From an archaeon (GTDB lineage Archaea; Thermoproteota; Nitrososphaeria; Nitrososphaerales; Gagatemarchaeaceae): DNA of 34,027 nucleotides. Of this stretch, positions 16,217-24,801 are shown piece after piece. The stretch covers positions 1-34,027 of the forward strand of contig JAJZNC010000038.1 in the NCBI GenBank assembly GCA_021848045.1, given 5' to 3'. The notes under the pieces are model-generated. The model was given only the letters and a program-made list of their open reading frames with translations. It made no database searches and was not told the DNA's origin. Position 1 is the stretch's first letter; every line of letters begins with the position of its first letter. The position numbers and the translations under genes are program-made.

Positions 16217-18036
16217 TCCTCTTCCTCTTCGGCCTCGGGGAGACCCGCCCTCGCGGCGTAGTAGTACTGTCCCATCTCCTTCTGCTCCCTGTCCCTCTTG
16301 CTCTCCGGCTTGTTCACCCTCGGCCTCCCGCTCTTCACGTCCCTCCTGTACGTCAGGCCTATCTCGCCGAGGAAGGTGTTCATCCCCTCCTCCTTCCCGA
16401 GGGGGGCGGTGGCCGAGCCGCTCCTCCCCGGCTCCCCTGTGAAGACCATCATCCTGTCGGAGATGAGGTCGAGGAGCTGGATGTCGTGGTCGATGATTAT
16501 CGCGCTCTTCCCCCTCGCCTTCACCAGCTTCCCCATCGCCTTGGCGATGACGAACCTGTCCTCCACGTCGACGAAGGCGGAGGGCTCGTCCAGGGCGTAG
16601 AGGTCGGCGGCGGCCGCGAACGTGGAGACGATCGCCAGCTTCTGGAGCTCCCCCCCGCTCAGGTCGGCGACGTTCCTGGGGAAGAGCTTCTCTATCTTGA
16701 GGGGCCCGGCGAGGTGGGCCTGGAGGTTGGCGTCGTCGTACCCCTTCCCGACCTTCTCCGTGATGAACTCGAGGACCGTCCCCTTGTAGTCCGCCTTCAG
16801 GTACTGGGGCTTGAGCGCTATCTTGACCCCGAGGCTCACCTCGCCCGAGTCGGGCTTCTCCTCCCCCGCCAGCATCCGGAGGAAGGTGGTCTTCCCGAGG
16901 GCGTTGGCCCCGATCGCCCCGAATATCGTCCCGGCGGTCATCTCCCCGGGGCTGGCGTCCAGCTCGAAGCCGGGGAACCTCTTCCTGAGGGCGCCGTACC
17001 TCGCTATGACCTCCTCGGACTGCTGGCTCTCGACGGCGGTCGCGGCCTCGAAGGTCACGGCCCTGTCCCTGAACCTCGTGTTCTCGTTGGGGAGGTACCC
17101 GTCGAGGAGGGCGTTTATCCCGCTCCTGGACGGGTACAGGGAGGAGACTATCCCGTAGACCCCGGGCTCCCCGTAGACCACCTGGACGTAGTCGCTCGCG
17201 TAGTCCAGGAAGGTGATGTCGTGCTCGACGAGGAGGACGTACTTGCCCTTCTCCGCGATCGACCTGATGAGCTTCGAGACGGCCAGCCTCTGGTAGACGT
17301 CGTTGAACGACGAGGGTTCGTCGAAGAGGTACATGTCGGCGTCCTTGAGCGACGCCACCGCCACGGCCACCCTCTGGAGCTCCCCGCCGCTGAGGTCGCC
17401 CACCTTCTTGGGGAGCGCCTCTCCCAGCCCGAGGGTCTCGGTCACCGCCTCCACCTCGCCCGTCTCGTCCATCTTCTCCAGGAGGGAGGCCACGTCCTTC
17501 TTCCACACCTCGGGGAGCTTGTAGACCGCCTGGGGCTTGAGGGAGATCCTCGCCTCCCCGCTGGCCACCTTCTCGAAGTGCTCCTTGAGCTCCTTCCCGC
17601 TCAGGTACCTCAGCATGAGGTCCCACGTCGCCGGCCGCTCGTAGTCGCCGAGGTTAGGGACGAGCTGCCCGGAGAGGATCTGGAGGGCGGTCGACTTGCC
17701 CGTCCCGTTCCTCCCCACGAGCCCCACCACCTGCCCCTTCCTGGGGGTCGGGAGGCGGTAGAGCCTGAAGCTGTTCACGCCGTACTGGTGGATCCTGTCC
17801 TCCTGGAGCTCCTCGCTCAGGTTGAGTATCGTGATGGCCTCGAACGGGCAGACCTTCACGCAGATCCCGCACCCGATGCAGAGCTGCTCCGATATCACCG
17901 CGAGCCGGGGGTTCCCCTCGCCGAGGGTGATGCACTCGTCGCCGTTGATGTTGACCGGGCAGTCCTTTATGCACTCCAGGCCGCACTTGTCGGAGTGGCA
18001 TAGGTTGTCGTCGAGGCCGGCTACCCTGTGGACCAT
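16213..18036 (-). CDS. rli1: Ribosome recycling ATPase ABCE1/Rli1
   Basis: Splits ribosomes after termination. The 607 residues contain an N-terminal iron-sulphur domain with Cys13, 18, 22 and 26 (CHSDKCGLECIKDCPVN) and a ferredoxin-like CIGCGICVKVCPFEAI (from 53), then NBD1 with GRNGTGKST and signature LSGGELQRVAVA, the HLH insert, the hinge, and NBD2 with GANALGKTT and LSGGELQKLAIV. The NBD2 Walker A is GANALGKTT where GxNGIGKT is usual. The protein ends in an acidic run (EAEEEEE). The ATG at 18036 was chosen because it puts the first Fe-S cluster at the normal distance; a longer frame upstream is antisense-like. It is preceded by a membrane protein gene and followed by trm5. Confidence 0.96.
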   Translation of the reverse strand: MVHRVAGLDDNLCHSDKCGLECIKDCPVNINGDECITLGEGNPRLAVISEQLCIGCGICVKVCPFEAITILNLSEELQEDRIHQYGVNSFRLYRLPTPRKGQVVGLVGRNGTGKSTALQILSGQLVPNLGDYERPATWDLMLRYLSGKELKEHFEKVASGEARISLKPQAVYKLPEVWKKDVASLLEKMDETGEVEAVTETLGLGEALPKKVGDLSGGELQRVAVAVASLKDADMYLFDEPSSFNDVYQRLAVSKLIRSIAEKGKYVLLVEHDITFLDYASDYVQVVYGEPGVYGIVSSLYPSRSGINALLDGYLPNENTRFRDRAVTFEAATAVESQQSEEVIARYGALRKRFPGFELDASPGEMTAGTIFGAIGANALGKTTFLRMLAGEEKPDSGEVSLGVKIALKPQYLKADYKGTVLEFITEKVGKGYDDANLQAHLAGPLKIEKLFPRNVADLSGGELQKLAIVSTFAAAADLYALDEPSAFVDVEDRFVIAKAMGKLVKARGKSAIIIDHDIQLLDLISDRMMVFTGEPGRSGSATAPLGKEEGMNTFLGEIGLTYRRDVKSGRPRVNKPESKRDREQKEMGQYYYAARAGLPEAEEEEE

Positions 18037-18056
18037 GAGCTGGGTGACCTGCGCCG

Positions 18057-18653
18057 CTACGGGGTCTCTTTGAGCCTTTTGGCGATCGGGCAGAAGCTGT
18101 GGATCATGGGGTCGCTCCCCAGGCCGAGGCCGTCGTACGAGTACTTCTTCTTGGCCGCGCGCCACACCGCCTCCTCCGACCGCTCGCCGCTCAGGTGCAT
18201 GAACTCGTGCTCCTCGATTATCGGGCGGAGCCTGCACGTAGAGCACATCTCCTTGACGAACGCGACCCCGCACCTCGTGGAGTTGTAGAGTATCATGACC
18301 CCCGTCCCGCCCATCAGCCAGACGATCCCAAGGGCCGCGTAGACCCCGAACGCGGAGCCGAGCAGGTAGGCGAGGACGGCGGTCCCGACCAGCAGGGCGC
18401 TCCCCACCAGCCTCCCCTCTAGCCCCGGCGGGAACGAGAAGCCTATCGCCCTCCTAGGGAGCGAGGAGATGAACAGCGGGGGGAGGAGGACCCTGACCGT
18501 CTTGGAGAGGGGGAGCACCTTGATACCCTCGATGGAGGCCACGGGCGCGGGAAAGCTGAACGACCTCGCGGGTGAGGACGGCGCCGGCGCCCCGTCCTCG
18601 GCTCGGGCGCCTCCCGTTCCTTGCTCCTCGCCGTGGCAGTCGGGTTTCTCCAT
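18057..18653 (-). CDS. Hypothetical membrane protein with Cys-containing C-terminal domain
   Basis: 198 residues. The first 40 are polar and Pro/Ala-rich. A helix-poor region LPLSKTVRVLLPPLFISSLPRR precedes two hydrophobic helices at about 83-122 (LVGSALLVGTAVLAYLLGSAFGVYAALGIVWLM). The soluble C-terminus has RCGVAF...CSTCRLRPIIEEHEFMH and ends SFCPIAKRL, so CxxC plus His residues may bind a metal. I do not recognise the family. Start ATG 18653 is preferred over the in-frame ATG 18701, because the latter lies inside a TATA-like stretch (CATAAATAG at 18690-18698) and inside surE. It is 20 bp upstream of rli1 on the same strand. Confidence 0.7.
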   Translation of the reverse strand: MEKPDCHGEEQGTGGARAEDGAPAPSSPARSFSFPAPVASIEGIKVLPLSKTVRVLLPPLFISSLPRRAIGFSFPPGLEGRLVGSALLVGTAVLAYLLGSAFGVYAALGIVWLMGGTGVMILYNSTRCGVAFVKEMCSTCRLRPIIEEHEFMHLSGERSEEAVWRAAKKKYSYDGLGLGSDPMIHSFCPIAKRLKETP

Positions 18654-18684
18654 GAACCGCCCTTGGGGGTCCGTTCCGCGCGTT

Positions 18685-19524
18685 CTATTTATGCCTGCCA
18701 TCCTGCGCCCGGTGGCCGCCCATCCTCGACGTTACCTTCGCCCCGAACGCCCTGCACTCGGAGGTCACCCTGGGGGTGAAGTCGAGCGAGAGGGGAGAGA
18801 TGGAGATGGCCCCCAGCTTGTGGACCGCGAAGGCGTCCGAGTCCCTGCGGCGGCTGGGCATCCTGGACCCCCAGAGCCAGTAGTATGGCCTCCCCCGCGG
18901 GTCCTGCCTCTCGAGCACCGAGTCCCTCCACTTCCTTGCCTCCAGGGATGTGATCATCACCCTGGTGTCCCAGCCTGCGCCCCAGGGGAAGTTCACGTTC
19001 AGCATGTCTGCGCCCTTCGGCATCCCCTCCTCGAGGACCTCCCTGAGGACCTCCGCCGCGATCTTCGCGGGGGTCGCGAAGCTCCTGTCTCTCCTCCCGT
19101 GGACCACCGTCCTTTGCGGAGGGATCTCCATCGAGAAGGCGATGGCCGGGATCCCGAGGAGGGCGGCGGAGAGGGCGGCCGCGACCGTCCCGGACGCGAA
19201 TATGTCCTGGATCGTCAGGTTCTCCCCCTTGTTTATCCCGGAGACCACGGCGTCCGGCCTCCTCGGGAGGATGCTGTGGAGCCCTATCATCGTGGAGTCG
19301 GCGGGGCTGCCGGAGACGGCGTAGCAGACGCGCCTCCCCACGTGGACCTTGGTCACCCTGAGGGGCTTGTTGAACGTGAGGCTCATCCCGGCGGCGCTCA
19401 TCTCGCCCTCCGGGGCGATTATCATGACGCGCCCCAGCTCGGAGGCGGCGTCTGCGAGGGCGGTGATCCCCGGGCTGGTCACCCCGTCGTCGTTGGTGAC
19501 CATTATGAGCCTGTCTTCGTCCAA
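18685..19524 (-). CDS. surE: 5'-nucleotidase / survival protein SurE
   Basis: Metal-dependent nucleoside monophosphate phosphatase, 279 residues, with the N-terminal metal site VTNDDG (Asp12, Asp13), the conserved APEGEMSAAGMSLTF, VSGSPADS and VVSGINKGENLTIQDIFASGTVAAA blocks, and FNVNFPWG-like LNVNFP. These define SurE well. The start is probably TTG at 19524, with CTTATCTC about 30 bp upstream at 19551-19558; an ATG eight codons later would leave too little before the first beta strand. It precedes the membrane gene and rli1 on the same strand. Confidence 0.93.
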   Translation of the reverse strand: MDEDRLIMVTNDDGVTSPGITALADAASELGRVMIIAPEGEMSAAGMSLTFNKPLRVTKVHVGRRVCYAVSGSPADSTMIGLHSILPRRPDAVVSGINKGENLTIQDIFASGTVAAALSAALLGIPAIAFSMEIPPQRTVVHGRRDRSFATPAKIAAEVLREVLEEGMPKGADMLNVNFPWGAGWDTRVMITSLEARKWRDSVLERQDPRGRPYYWLWGSRMPSRRRDSDAFAVHKLGAISISPLSLDFTPRVTSECRAFGAKVTSRMGGHRAQDGRHK

Positions 19525-19608
19525 CGCGGTCCGGTGGTCTCCCGGACGAGAGATAAGGTGTGCGCTCCGCCCTGCCCGCGGCCACCGGGGGAGGGCTCCG
19601 GCCCCGTC

Positions 19609-19935
19609 TCACCGACGGGCGACGACCGAGGGCGTCCCGCCGCGGGTGACCGGCTTGAGCCGTTTCCAAGCCAAGCCTAGGCACGCCATTACGGCAGCCG
19701 AGAGCAAGAACCAGAGGGCAAAGTCGAACGCGGCTTGGGACCACAAGACGTAGTTGCCTGTGTGCGCTGTCCCGTTGAAATCGATCGCGTCGGGATACAG
19801 TCTCTCGAAGTAGGCGACCGGATAGCCCCACGTGAACATGGAGACAGACTCCCCGTCGACGACAAAGGCAGAAAGTACTGTCAGGGCGAGGCCGCTGAGA
19901 GCCGCAAGGGTCAGCCCCTTCGACGGCTCGTCCAT
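19609..19935 (-). CDS. Small two-helix membrane protein of unknown function
   Basis: 108 residues with one helix at about 7-25 (LTLAALSGLALTVLSAFVV), an extracytoplasmic loop rich in aromatic residues containing SMFTWGYPVAYFERLYP and DFNGTAHTGNYV, a second helix at about 66-89 (QAAFDFALWFLLSAAVMACLG), and a basic tail. Start ATG 19935 lies about 27 bp from TTAAGA (19958-19964). Codon usage is a little less GC-rich than the neighbours. The family is unrecognised. Confidence 0.65.
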   Translation of the reverse strand: MDEPSKGLTLAALSGLALTVLSAFVVDGESVSMFTWGYPVAYFERLYPDAIDFNGTAHTGNYVLWSQAAFDFALWFLLSAAVMACLGLAWKRLKPVTRGGTPSVVARR

Positions 19936-20111
19936 GGGCTCTTCACGGAGGGCGTCCTCTTAAGCAGTCCCGTCCATCGCTGCGACCCGCCAACGACCGC
20001 GGGGGAGGCTGCCCCGTGGTCTTCCACTCCGGGGCCAGGCCGCCGACGAGCCGCAGTGAGACGCTCCGGAGCGGCACCCGAAAGACGAAACAGAGCCGGA
20101 TTTCCTAGGCA

Positions 20112-20121
20112 CAATCCTAAT
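20112..20121 (+). promoter_or_regulatory. TATA box of cdc48
   Basis: CCTAATAAGG lies about 27 bp before the ATG at 20144. The 208 bp between 19936 and 20143 otherwise hold only the minus-strand box of the neighbouring gene and GC-rich sequence. Confidence 0.55.
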
Positions 20122-20143
20122 AAGGCATATCAAGAGGGAAGGA

Positions 20144-22339
20144 ATGTCTGAACGTGATCCAGGCGTGAGTCAGCAACAAGTCCAGCTCAAGGTATTGGAG
20201 GCGTACACGAGGGACGTCGGTCGTGGCGTTGCCAGGATCGACTACGACGCCATGGACGCGCTCGACGCCTCGACCGGCGACGTGATAGAGATCAAGGGCA
20301 AGCGCAGGACCGTTGCAAAGTGCCTCCCCCTCTACCCCTCCGACGAGGGAAGGGGCATCGTGAGGATAGACGGGCTGATCCGCAACAACGCTGGGGTCGC
20401 AATCGGGGACATGGTCATAGTCCGGAAGGTAAAGGCCCCCCCTGCGGAGAAGGTGGTGGTCGCCCCGCTCGAGGCGGTCCCGCCGATCGATGAGAGGTAC
20501 CTGGCCGACACGCTCGAGAGCGTCCCCGTCACAAAGGGGGACAACGTGATGATACCCTACTTCGGGGGCAGGCTGACCTTCCAGGTCATGGGCGTGAGCC
20601 CGGCCGCCGAGGCCGCCCTGATCACCCAGAGGACCGTCTTCGTGATATCCGAAAAGGGAGAGGCCCTGCGCGGGGTCCCCCAGGTCACCTACGAGGACAT
20701 CGGCGGGCTCAAGGACGAGATCCAGAAGGTCCGCGAGATGATAGAGCTCCCTCTGAGGCACCCCGAGATATTCGAGAAGCTCGGGGTAGAGGCGCCCAAG
20801 GGGGTCCTCCTGTACGGGCCTCCGGGGACGGGCAAGACGCTCCTGGCCAAGGCGGTGGCCACCGAGAGCAACGCCCACTTCATCCCGATCTCCGGCCCGG
20901 AGATCATGAGCAAGTTCTACGGCGAGTCCGAGGCGAGGCTCCGCGAGATATTCAAGGAGGCCAAGGAAAAGGCGCCGACCATAATATTCATCGACGAGAT
21001 AGACTCGATCGCCCCCAAGAGGGAGGAGGTCACCGGCGAGGTCGAGCGGAGGGTGGTCTCGCAGCTCCTCTCGCTCATGGACGGGCTCGAGGCGAGGGGC
21101 AAGGTCATCGTGATCGCCGCGACCAACCGCCCCAACGCCATCGACCCCGCTCTCCGGCGGCCAGGGCGCTTCGACCGGGAGATCGAGATCAAGGTGCCCG
21201 ACAAGAAAGGGCGCTACGAGATCCTCCAGATCCACACGAGGCACATGCCACTCACCCCGGACGTCGACCTCGAGAAGCTGGCGGCCGTCACCCACGGGTT
21301 CGTGGGCGCCGACGCCGAGTACCTCTGCAAGGAGGCCGCCATGAAGACCCTCCGCAGGATGCTCCCAGAGCTCAAGCTCGAGGAGGAGAGGCTCAGCCCG
21401 GAGATACTGGACAAGCTCATAGTCACCATGGCAGACTTCGAGGGCGCGCTGAAGGACGTGATGCCCTCCGCGATGCGCGAGGTCTACCTCGAGACGCCCG
21501 ACGTAAAGTGGGCCGACCTAGGGGGGCTCGACGCGGTCAAGAGGGAGCTCCAGGAGGCGGTGGAGTGGCCGCTAAAGTTCCCCGACCTCTACCAGGCGAT
21601 AGGCTACACCATGCCCAAGGGCATCCTCCTCTACGGCTCCTCGGGCACGGGCAAGACGATGCTCGCCAAGGCAGTCGCGACCGAGAGCGAGGCCAACTTC
21701 ATCAGCGTGAGAGGGCCGGAGCTGCTCAGCAAGTGGGTCGGCGAGTCGGAGCGCGGAGTTAGGGAGGTCTTCAGGAGGGCGCGCCAGGCCGCCCCCTGCA
21801 TCATATTCTTCGACGAGATCGACGCCCTCGCCCCGACGAGGGGGATGGGAGGGGACAGCATGGTCACCGAGAGGGTGGTCAGCCAGCTCCTCACCGAGCT
21901 CGACGGCATCCAGCAGCTCGCGGGCGTGGTCGTCCTCGCGGCCACCAACAGGATAGACATGGTCGACCCGGCGCAGGTGAGGCCGGGCCGCTTCGACAAG
22001 ATCATACCCATCCCGATGCCCGACAAGGAGAGCCGCGAGCAGATAATCAAGATCAACATGGAGGGCAAGCAGATAGCCGACAGCGTCCGCAAGGACCTAA
22101 AGCCCCTGGTGGAGATGACCGAGGGCTTTAGCGGAGCGGACGTCGCGGCGCTGGTCAACACCGCGGTCTCTATGGTGCTCCAGGAGTACGTCGCCAAGTA
22201 TCCAAAGCCCGACGACGCGAAGAAGCACCTCGAAGAGGCGATCGTCACCTTCGAGCACTTCAAGAACGCGGTGAAGAAGGTCCGCTCGTCCCGCGAGAGC
22301 AAGCCGATGGAGAAGGTCACCGTCCCCTACTACCGCTAG
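20144..22339 (+). CDS. cdc48: Cdc48/VCP-type AAA+ ATPase
   Basis: Hexameric unfoldase that pulls proteins apart, often feeding the proteasome. The 731 residues have the double-psi beta-barrel N-domain ([23 protein letters not shown], about 10-185), D1 with Walker A GPPGTGKT (about 225) and Walker [15 protein letters not shown], and D2 with Walker A GSSGTGKT (about 499) and Walker [16 protein letters not shown], each followed by an arginine-finger region [10 protein letters not shown] or [11 protein letters not shown]2 has GSS in place of the usual GPP. The C-terminus ends PYYR, compatible with the HbYX motif that docks on the 20S proteasome. The gene is followed by lysK. Confidence 0.96.
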   Translation: MSERDPGVSQQQVQLKVLEAYTRDVGRGVARIDYDAMDALDASTGDVIEIKGKRRTVAKCLPLYPSDEGRGIVRIDGLIRNNAGVAIGDMVIVRKVKAPPAEKVVVAPLEAVPPIDERYLADTLESVPVTKGDNVMIPYFGGRLTFQVMGVSPAAEAALITQRTVFVISEKGEALRGVPQVTYEDIGGLKDEIQKVREMIELPLRHPEIFEKLGVEAPKGVLLYGPPGTGKTLLAKAVATESNAHFIPISGPEIMSKFYGESEARLREIFKEAKEKAPTIIFIDEIDSIAPKREEVTGEVERRVVSQLLSLMDGLEARGKVIVIAATNRPNAIDPALRRPGRFDREIEIKVPDKKGRYEILQIHTRHMPLTPDVDLEKLAAVTHGFVGADAEYLCKEAAMKTLRRMLPELKLEEERLSPEILDKLIVTMADFEGALKDVMPSAMREVYLETPDVKWADLGGLDAVKRELQEAVEWPLKFPDLYQAIGYTMPKGILLYGSSGTGKTMLAKAVATESEANFISVRGPELLSKWVGESERGVREVFRRARQAAPCIIFFDEIDALAPTRGMGGDSMVTERVVSQLLTELDGIQQLAGVVVLAATNRIDMVDPAQVRPGRFDKIIPIPMPDKESREQIIKINMEGKQIADSVRKDLKPLVEMTEGFSGADVAALVNTAVSMVLQEYVAKYPKPDDAKKHLEEAIVTFEHFKNAVKKVRSSRESKPMEKVTVPYYR

Positions 22340-22397
22340 GCGCGGGCAGGGCCGGGACATCTTTAAAATCGGCAGAGCTCCCGAGGGGCCGAGACCC

Positions 22398-24038
22398 GTG
22401 GCTTCCCAGGAGACCGGAGTGATAGGGAGGGGCACCTGGCTGGACATGGTCGCCCACGAGATGGTCCAGAGGGAGGAGGCGCTCGGGCGCAGCACCTCGC
22501 TCATGAGGGTGGAGAGCGGGCTCGGCGCCTCCGGGATCCCGCACATCGGGAGCGTCGGCGACGCGATCAGGAGCTACGGGGTGAAGCTCGCCCTCGAGAC
22601 GCTGGGGTTCAAGTCGGAGCTCATAGCCTACTCCGACGACCTCGACGGCCTCAGGAAGGTCCCCGCGGGCTTCCCCGACTCGCTGAAGGAGTACATCGCC
22701 CCCCCCGTCTCGCGGATCCCCGACCCCTTCGGATGCCACGGCTCGTTCGGGGCGCACACGGGCGGGCTCCTCAGGGACGCGCTGGACGACCTGGGGATAC
22801 CCTACACGTTCAGGAGCGGGGCGGAGGTCTACAAGAGCGGCCTCCTCAACCCCCAGATCAAGAAGGTGCTCGAGGGCGCGCGGCTCGTCGGGAAGATGAT
22901 CAAGGAGCTCACCGGGCAGGAGAAGTACCTCGAGGTCATCCCCTACACCCCCATCTGCGAGAACTGCGGCCGGCTCTACACCACGGTGGCCACCTCCTAC
23001 GACCCCGCCGCCCAGACCGTCCACTACCGGTGCGACAGCGCCGAGGTCGGGCACAGCGTGGTCAAGGGCTGCGGCTTCGAGGGCGACCGCAAGGTGACCG
23101 AGGGGGAGGGCAAGCTGGTCTGGAAGAGCGAGTTCGCCGCCAGGTGGGCCGCGCTCGACATCCGCTTCGAGGCCTACGGGAAGGACATCGCAGAGTCCGT
23201 GAAGATCAACGACTGGATAAGCGAGCACGTCCTGGGGCACCCGCCCCCCTTCCACGCCAGGTACGAGATGTTCCAGGACAAGAGCGGGAAGAAGGTGAGC
23301 AAGTCGGTCGGGAACGTGATAACCATCCAGGACTGGCTCGCCTACGCCTCCCCCGAGAGCGTGAGGCTGCTCATGTTCAAGCGGATAGTGGGGGCCCGGA
23401 GCATCTCCGTCGACGACGTGCCCCTCTACATGGACGAGTTCGACGAGCTCGAGGACCGGTACTTCGCGAAGAAGAGGGACGCGAACGCCATGAAGGAGGC
23501 GAAGCTCAGGGGGCTCTACGAGTACACCATGCTCCTGAAGGTCCCGCAGGGGCCCGGTGTCCACGCGCCCTACAGGCTCCTCGCCGAGCTCTCGGAGGCC
23601 GCCCCGGAGGGGGCGCTCGAGGACTACGTCGCGAAGCGGCTCGCCGCCTACGGGATGCTGAGGGCGCCCCCTGGGGACGCCCTCCTTACCAGGATCAGGT
23701 GGGCGGCCGCCTGGGCGAGGAGGGCGGGGGCGTCCGCCGCCCGGGCAGAGGCGCCCCGGCTCACGGAGGCGCAGGCCAAGGCCGTCGCCGGGTTCGCCGC
23801 GGCGATACGGGGGGCGAAGAGCGCAGACGACGTCCAGGCCGCCGCCTTCGACGCGCTCAGGGCGAACGGGCTCCAGGCGGGGGAGTTCTTCCCGGCGGTC
23901 TACGGGCTCCTGCTCGGCTCCGAGAAAGGCCCGAGGCTGGGCCCCTACGTGATGGACGTCGGCCCAGAGGCGGTCGCAGCGAGGCTCGAGCGGGGGGATC
24001 GGAAGGGGGCTCCGGGGTCTCCGCGCGCGCCACCTTGA
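22398..24038 (+). CDS. lysK: Lysyl-tRNA synthetase, class I
   Basis: Charges tRNA-Lys with lysine; the class I form is typical of archaea. In 546 residues: the HIGH-equivalent PHIGSVGDAI (about 48), a zinc-binding insert with CENCGRLY near 187 and the downstream CGFEGDRKV, and the KMSKS-equivalent KKVSKSVGN near 299. The C-terminal helical bundle is rich in Ala and Gly. The GTG start at 22398 has CTTTAAAATC at 22362-22371 about 31 bp upstream. Its stop is directly followed by the tRNA promoter at the element boundary. Confidence 0.95.
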   Translation: MASQETGVIGRGTWLDMVAHEMVQREEALGRSTSLMRVESGLGASGIPHIGSVGDAIRSYGVKLALETLGFKSELIAYSDDLDGLRKVPAGFPDSLKEYIAPPVSRIPDPFGCHGSFGAHTGGLLRDALDDLGIPYTFRSGAEVYKSGLLNPQIKKVLEGARLVGKMIKELTGQEKYLEVIPYTPICENCGRLYTTVATSYDPAAQTVHYRCDSAEVGHSVVKGCGFEGDRKVTEGEGKLVWKSEFAARWAALDIRFEAYGKDIAESVKINDWISEHVLGHPPPFHARYEMFQDKSGKKVSKSVGNVITIQDWLAYASPESVRLLMFKRIVGARSISVDDVPLYMDEFDELEDRYFAKKRDANAMKEAKLRGLYEYTMLLKVPQGPGVHAPYRLLAELSEAAPEGALEDYVAKRLAAYGMLRAPPGDALLTRIRWAAAWARRAGASAARAEAPRLTEAQAKAVAGFAAAIRGAKSADDVQAAAFDALRANGLQAGEFFPAVYGLLLGSEKGPRLGPYVMDVGPEAVAARLERGDRKGAPGSPRAPP

Positions 24039-24047
24039 CTTTAATAC
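24039..24047 (+). promoter_or_regulatory. Promoter of the interrupted tRNA gene
   Basis: CTTTAATAC is centred 27 bp upstream of the tRNA 5' end at 24070 and starts right after the lysK stop. The spacing is that expected for an archaeal tRNA promoter. Confidence 0.65.
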
Positions 24048-24069
24048 CCTGCCAAGACAGGCGAGCTTG

Positions 24070-24089
24070 GGGCCCGTAGCCTAGTACGG
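24070..24089 (+). tRNA. 5' fragment of a tRNA gene at the element boundary
   Basis: The bases fit the beginning of a tRNA: a seven-base acceptor strand GGGCCCG (24070-24076), T8 and A9, then D-arm GCCTAG with the loop GTACGG, which closely fits the A-box consensus. After about 24089 the expected second half of the D stem is absent and no anticodon or T arm follows. No matching 3' half with CGGGCCC is found to the right. I infer the tRNA was split by integration of the adjacent element, or that this is the left copy of an attachment core taken from the tRNA 5' part. The anticodon, and hence the identity, is not visible. Confidence 0.65.
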
Positions 24090-24272
24090 CTCGGGGGGAA
24101 TTCGCTCTATTATCGGGGCGCAAGGCAGTCTCATCAGCCTCTCAAATTCTCCCTCGCACCCGCAGTATTCTACGTTCAGATTGCACCCGACGCAATAGCG
24201 CACCTTCTCACCCTTGGCATTCTCCCCAACCTTCGTGTCCCTTCCGCACTTGGGACAGGGTGACTTGGGCAT
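24081..24272 (-). CDS. Zinc-ribbon micro-protein ending inside the tRNA fragment
   Basis: 63 residues: MPKSPCPKCGRDTK opens with CPKC (6, 9), and CVGCNLNVEYCGC supplies Cys27, 30, 37 and 39. The spacing is that of a zinc ribbon with two extra cysteines; nucleic-acid or protein binding is likely but unproven. The last codons and the TAG stop (24081-24083) lie in the D-arm of the tRNA remnant, so the present C-terminus PPEPY is made by the junction and may differ in the free element. The ATG at 24272 directly abuts the stop of the upstream gene. It is the last gene of a minus-strand operon. Confidence 0.75.
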   Translation of the reverse strand: MPKSPCPKCGRDTKVGENAKGEKVRYCVGCNLNVEYCGCEGEFERLMRLPCAPIIERIPPEPY

Positions 24273-24469
24273 CTATCTCGCCCTCCCAGCGTTGAGGAGA
24301 ACCATCCCCACAATCAAAGGCACCCCGACGAGTCCTGCGAGATGGGGCAAGAAGTAGGGCACCGCCGAGGGCACCAAAGCGCCACCATGACGAAGAGCAG
24401 GATTGTCCTCATGCCGAAGGCCATGCTCGCCACGCCCGCCAGAATCAGAATTCGTCGCGGGGTGAGCAT
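24273..24469 (-). pseudogene. Two-helix membrane micro-protein split by a frameshift
   Basis: The ATG at 24469 overlaps the upstream stop (TGATG) and opens MLTPRRILILAGVASMAFG, continuing as TILLFVMVAL. At the AAA run 24376-24378 (TTT on the coding strand) the frame is lost and would run into a Trp/Cys/Arg/Pro-rich shadow. Adding one T gives LLVPSAVPYFLPHLAGLVG and then VPLIVGMVLLNAGRAR, ending with TAG exactly before the ATG of the zinc-ribbon gene. The repaired product would be about 65 residues with two helices. I read it as a decayed gene or a homopolymer error. Function unknown. Confidence 0.6.
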
Positions 24470-24633
24470 CAAGTCGGGACATCTCCTGGCCGCCATCCGT
24501 GCGCGAGACGGAGATGTGCCCTCCAAACCTTCAAGTCCCGTTCCGTAGCAAAGCCGTCGTTCACGGCACAGTCGAACCAAAGGCACAGGTTGCAGTAGAA
24601 CCGCAGAACGTCGGCCCGTCGCCGGAAGAGCAT
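24469..24633 (-). CDS. C2H2-type zinc-finger micro-protein
   Basis: 54 residues beginning MLFRRRADVLRFYCNLCLWF. Cys14 and Cys17 pair with His40 and His45 in RAHLRLAHGW, which gives a C-x2-C...H-x4-H arrangement with a longer loop than the classic finger. The Arg-rich start and aromatic helix suit DNA binding. The TGA stop overlaps the ATG of the next gene. Start ATG 24633 gives the good frame; the ATG at 24640 is in another frame without meaning. Confidence 0.6.
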   Translation of the reverse strand: MLFRRRADVLRFYCNLCLWFDCAVNDGFATERDLKVWRAHLRLAHGWRPGDVPT

Positions 24634-24672
24634 CGACCATCTACCCTACGATGAAAGGGGAGAGAGGGCCGC

Positions 24673-24801
24673 CTACTTGGCGACCCCCTCGATAGCCTTC
24701 TCAAGCTTGGCTACCTCTCCTCTCGTCAGCTTCTTGGCAACCTCTAGTTTCTGCGCAGCCTCAAGTGCTTGCTTCGGGAACGTCCGAACCGTCCAGTGCA
24801 T
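24673..24801 (-). CDS. 42-residue helical micro-protein
   Basis: Reads MHWTVRTFPKQALEAAQKLE and then VAKKLTRGEVAKLEKAIEGV, a short start followed by an amphipathic, Lys/Ala/Glu-rich helix pair. The ATG at 24801 directly follows the TAA of the upstream gene (24802), which is the main support beyond the clean amphipathic pattern. It might be a small DNA-associated or assembly protein; I do not recognise it. Confidence 0.55.
   Translation of the reverse strand: MHWTVRTFPKQALEAAQKLEVAKKLTRGEVAKLEKAIEGVAK

Noticed and set aside
18037-18273. N-terminal extension of Rli1 up to 18273
   Set aside because: It is Arg/Gly/Pro-rich shadow sequence inside the neighbouring membrane gene; the Fe-S domain starts normally at 18036.
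24070-24160. A complete tRNA gene with an intron in the D arm
   Set aside because: No second D strand, anticodon arm, T arm or CGGGCCC acceptor end is found downstream, and an open zinc-ribbon gene with foreign base composition begins at once.
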